DNA of 64,000 nucleotides, taken from the NCBI RefSeq assembly GCF_014251755.1, contig NZ_CP059200.1, forward strand, positions 384,746 through 448,745, written 5' to 3'. Source of the DNA: Blattabacterium cuenoti (GTDB taxonomy: Bacteria > Bacteroidota > Bacteroidia > Flavobacteriales > Blattabacteriaceae). Below, one piece after another: positions 61,316 through 64,000 of this stretch. Position 1 is the stretch's first letter; each line of letters begins with the position of its first letter. Position numbers and translations under genes: made by a program. Below the pieces are notes generated by a model, which did not search any database, was not told where the DNA came from, and saw only the letters and a list, made by a program, of their open reading frames with translations.

Positions 61316-61329
61316 GTCAAATTTTTGAC
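61316..61329. promoter_or_regulatory. Palindrome directly before the ndh start codon
   Basis: GTCAAATTTTTGAC is a perfect inverted repeat (6-base arms, 2-base centre) that ends one base before the ndh ATG at 61331. It could be an operator or affect translation start. The GTCA/TGAC half-sites resemble those in the groESL palindrome but spacing differs. Confidence 0.35.
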
Positions 61330-61330
61330 T

Positions 61331-62617
61331 ATGAATATACCAAGAGTCAACAACCTAAAAAGAGTCGTTATTATTGGTGCTGGATTTGCAGGATTACAAG
61401 TAGCAAAAAAATTAAGGAGAGATAAATTCCAAGTGGTTCTTATAGATAAAAATAATTATCATACTTTTCAACCTCTATTGTATCAAGTAGCTACAGCAGG
61501 ATTAGAACCAGATTCTATCGCACATTCTATTAGAAATATTATAAAAAAAACAAAAAACTTTTTCTTTAGATTGACTATTGTTCATTATATCAATACAAAA
61601 AAACAAAAAATATATACAAATGTAGGAAATTTATCTTACGACTACTTAATTATGGCAACAGGATCTGTAACCAATTATTTTGGAAATAAAAATATAGAAT
61701 CTTTTGCCTTACCCATGAAATCTATTCCAGAAGCTTTAAATTTAAGAAGTCTTATTTTACAAGACTTTGAGTCATCTTTATTAACAAAAGATGAAAAAAA
61801 GAAAGTGAGACTTATGACTTTCGTCATTGTAGGAGGGGGTCCTACTGGGGTAGAACTAGCTGGAGCTTTAGCTGAAATGAAAAAATACGTATTACCACAT
61901 GATTATCCTGATTTAGATATTCAATATATGAATATTCATTTATTACAAGCTACTTCTAGATTATTAGATGGAATGTCTGAGGAATCAGCTAAACAAGCTT
62001 ATAAAAATTTGAAAGAGTTAGGTGTTATTATTTGGTTAAATTCTTTAGTAAAAGATTATAACGGAGAAATAGTTTTTATGGAAAACAATCAAAAAATAGA
62101 ATCTTCTAACGTGATATGGGCCGCAGGAGTAAAAGGTGCTATTATTAAGGGTTTTTTAAAAGAAGACATAAAAGGAAATAGAATTTTAGTTGACAATAAT
62201 CTTAGGACCATAAGATATAAAAATATTTTTGCTATTGGAGATATTGCTTTTATAAATACAAATCGACATTATCCTAATGGTCATCCTATGACAGCTCAAC
62301 CTGCTATACAACAAGGAAATTGTTTAGCTAGAAATTTGAATTGTTTTTTAGATAATATTGAAATGAAACCTTTTATTTACAAAAACTTAGGTTCAATGGC
62401 GACTATTGGAAGAAATAAGGCCGTATGTGATTTTTCCTATATAAAACTAAAAGGCTTTTTAGCATGGATTGTTTGGATGTTTGTTCATTTAGTCAGTTTA
62501 GTAGGTTTTAGAAATAGAGTCATAGCTCTAACAAATTGGATTATTCAATATTTCCATTATAATAAAAGTGTACGTCTAATTATAAGACCATTTCATAGAA
62601 AAAAAAAAATTATTTAA
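61331..62617 (+). CDS. ndh: Type II NADH:quinone oxidoreductase
   Basis: A non-proton-pumping NADH dehydrogenase that reduces menaquinone. From the ATG at 61331 it has 428 residues: FAD motif GAGFAGL at 16-22, NADH motif VGGGPTGVELAG near 166-177, and AIGDIAF near 314. The C-terminus has an amphipathic or membrane segment (AWIVWMFVHLVSLVGFRNR). A TTG two codons upstream lies in the palindrome. It overlaps menF tail to tail by 8 bases. Confidence 0.93.
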   Translation: MNIPRVNNLKRVVIIGAGFAGLQVAKKLRRDKFQVVLIDKNNYHTFQPLLYQVATAGLEPDSIAHSIRNIIKKTKNFFFRLTIVHYINTKKQKIYTNVGNLSYDYLIMATGSVTNYFGNKNIESFALPMKSIPEALNLRSLILQDFESSLLTKDEKKKVRLMTFVIVGGGPTGVELAGALAEMKKYVLPHDYPDLDIQYMNIHLLQATSRLLDGMSEESAKQAYKNLKELGVIIWLNSLVKDYNGEIVFMENNQKIESSNVIWAAGVKGAIIKGFLKEDIKGNRILVDNNLRTIRYKNIFAIGDIAFINTNRHYPNGHPMTAQPAIQQGNCLARNLNCFLDNIEMKPFIYKNLGSMATIGRNKAVCDFSYIKLKGFLAWIVWMFVHLVSLVGFRNRVIALTNWIIQYFHYNKSVRLIIRPFHRKKKII

Positions 62618-63659
62618 AAACAAGTTGAGAAAGAATATTTTTTATTTTATTTTCTGTTTCCACATATTCTTGATGGATATTGCTATCCACAGTAATTCCG
62701 CTACCAGCATATAAAATCATTTCTTTTTTATCTTTTTTTATTTTTACACATCTTAAATTCAAATATAATTCCATGTTAGTTTTATGAACTATTCCAAGAA
62801 ATCCTGTATAAAATTGTCTTTCGTATCCTTCATTTTTATGAATAAAATCTAATGACTTTTTTTTAGGGTATCCACATATAGAAGGAGTAGGATGTAACCC
62901 ATTTAATATTTCATAATAATTAGGTTTTTCATAAAATGAAAAAAGAATTGGAGTTTCTAAATGTTTTAAATGACCTATTTTTATAATTTTTGTATTTTTT
63001 ATATGAATAGAACCTTTATAAGATTTTAATAAATGAAGAATATATCTTATTACAATTTTATGTTCTTCTGTTTCTTTTTTTGTCCATTTTTTAGATCCCC
63101 AAATAGTTCCTGCTAAAGCTGATATGTTTAATTTTTTATTATGACATTCCATTAACAATTCAGGAGAACATCCCATCCAAAATCCATAATGAAAATTATA
63201 CCAAAGACTAACCAAAGCATTGGGATAAGCATGAATTAATTTTATAAATGTATTTTTGAAATAAAAATTTCGAAAAGAAATTTTTATAAATCTGGATAAA
63301 ACAACTTTTTTTAGAAATCCTTTTTTTATATTTTCAATAGCATTTTTTATTAATTTTTTATATTTGTAAGAATCTGTTAAAAAAGAAGAGTTTTTTTCCC
63401 AAAAAGAAGGAAATATATTTGTCTTGTTATAAAAATTTTGTATATCTACACAATAGATATTTTTTGGATATATTTTTATGGTCTGATCGTGTTTAAAATT
63501 TTGAATTAAAAAAAAATTTACGCCAAAAGAATAATCATAGTGGGAATAAAAAAATATTTTTTTATCATAGGGTTTTCTAAAAACAACAAAACTATTATGG
63601 TTATAATAATTTTTTAGAATTTTTTTATATAAAGAAAAAACACTAATTTCTATTGACAT
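62610..63659 (-). CDS. menF: Isochorismate synthase
   Basis: Converts chorismate to isochorismate, the first menaquinone step. It has 349 residues, the chorismate-binding fold. Visible are MGCSPELLM near 155-163, LAGTIWGSKK near 176-185, LHPTPSICGYPKKK near 252-265 and YAGSGITVDSN near 315-325, followed by the metal-binding ETENK. Function is firm as isochorismate/anthranilate-type; men context decides. It lies 3 bases after the thioesterase. Confidence 0.9.
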   Translation of the reverse strand: MSIEISVFSLYKKILKNYYNHNSFVVFRKPYDKKIFFYSHYDYSFGVNFFLIQNFKHDQTIKIYPKNIYCVDIQNFYNKTNIFPSFWEKNSSFLTDSYKYKKLIKNAIENIKKGFLKKVVLSRFIKISFRNFYFKNTFIKLIHAYPNALVSLWYNFHYGFWMGCSPELLMECHNKKLNISALAGTIWGSKKWTKKETEEHKIVIRYILHLLKSYKGSIHIKNTKIIKIGHLKHLETPILFSFYEKPNYYEILNGLHPTPSICGYPKKKSLDFIHKNEGYERQFYTGFLGIVHKTNMELYLNLRCVKIKKDKKEMILYAGSGITVDSNIHQEYVETENKIKNILSQLVFK

Positions 63660-63662
63660 ACT

Positions 63663-64000
63663 TTATTTTTTCGGAATTATAATATTAGTTAATTTACAAA
63701 AACTAATAATATTTTTTTCTTCATCAGAAACATGAACTTGAATAAAATGTAAAATATTTCCTTTATGAAAAATTTTTGCTTTGGCAAACAGAATTCCTTT
63801 TTTTATTTTTATGGATCGAATATGATTTGTAGAAATTTCAATACTAAAAACTTTAAAATTGTTTTTTTTTTCATTTATAATATTGATAAAAGAAATAGAA
63901 CTTCCAACACTTTCAGCTAAAATTATAGTTGCTCCTCCATGTAAAAAACCAAAAGGTTGAAATATTTTAGAATTTATAGGCATTTTTGCTATCAGTGTAT
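63663..64000 (-). CDS. Hotdog-fold thioesterase, 5' end beyond the window (likely DHNA-CoA hydrolase)
   Basis: A PaaI/MenI-type thioesterase. QPFGFLHGGATIILAESVGS is the conserved hotdog segment. The frame is open past the ATG at 63983 to the window edge, and the upstream codons (TLIAK) fit the family, in which about 25-40 residues precede this point. The real start therefore lies outside the window. Next to menF, it probably hydrolyses 1,4-dihydroxy-2-naphthoyl-CoA in menaquinone synthesis; this is inference from position. Confidence 0.85.
   Translation of the reverse strand, partial: TLIAKMPINSKIFQPFGFLHGGATIILAESVGSSISFINIINEKKNNFKVFSIEISTNHIRSIKIKKGILFAKAKIFHKGNILHFIQVHVSDEEKNIISFCKLTNIIIPKK

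Overview
The window looks like part of the chromosome of a Blattabacterium-type endosymbiont (Flavobacteriia, Bacteroidota, the obligate bacteria of cockroaches) or a close relative. The evidence is very AT-rich DNA, near-complete coding density, tiny or negative gene spacing, standard code with TGA as stop, Bacteroidota-specific genes (short omega-like RpoZ, PUR/DUF3276 protein, ribosomal protein THX, Bacteroidota-type YidC, LptE-family lipoprotein next to a sigma-54 activator) and TAnnTTTG-type promoter boxes. The genus is inferred from gene content, not from a database search.

Layout. Positions 1-473 hold no convincing gene, and the first 240 bases are GC-richer than expected for spacer DNA here. 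icd follows on the plus strand. From 1.7 to 30.7 kb almost everything is on the minus strand. In transcription order this is rplM-rpsI-rpsB-tsf-gpmI-map, then a str/S10/spc/alpha ribosomal superoperon (rpsL to rplQ) running into eno, then nhaD, one plus-strand membrane protein, and a menaquinone cluster (menB-menA-hydrolase-menC-menE). menC is split by a frame break at a run of ten A. rpmD (L30) is missing from its usual site.

From 30.7 to 45.6 kb come dnaK, psd-cdsA-ftsH-rsfS, birA, yidC-pyrG, the SRP RNA, clpX, obgE-adk and lpdA. From 45.6 to 53.4 kb come a transaldolase-like gene, rpoZ, ferritin, dapA, an RRM protein, pncB, and the operon miaB / sigma-54 activator / lptE-like / secG. groES-groEL follow, then kdsC-like, a PUR protein, an ABC exporter, nusB-yajC-coaE-THX, a YugP-like peptidase, a type II NADH dehydrogenase, isochorismate synthase and a hotdog thioesterase cut off by the window end.

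How the genes work together. The window carries most of the ribosome, several chaperones and proteases (DnaK, GroESL, ClpX, FtsH), a simple respiratory chain (type II NADH dehydrogenase plus menaquinone synthesis), phospholipid synthesis steps and Sec/YidC membrane insertion. The most interesting signal is regulatory. An 18-base sequence with a perfect 15-base palindrome occurs twice, once before the miaB/sigma-54-activator operon and once before groESL. At groESL it is followed by a long inverted repeat and a sigma-54-like -24/-12 promoter. A looser version of this arrangement lies before dnaK. This suggests a small chaperone regulon run by the one sigma-54 activator seen here.
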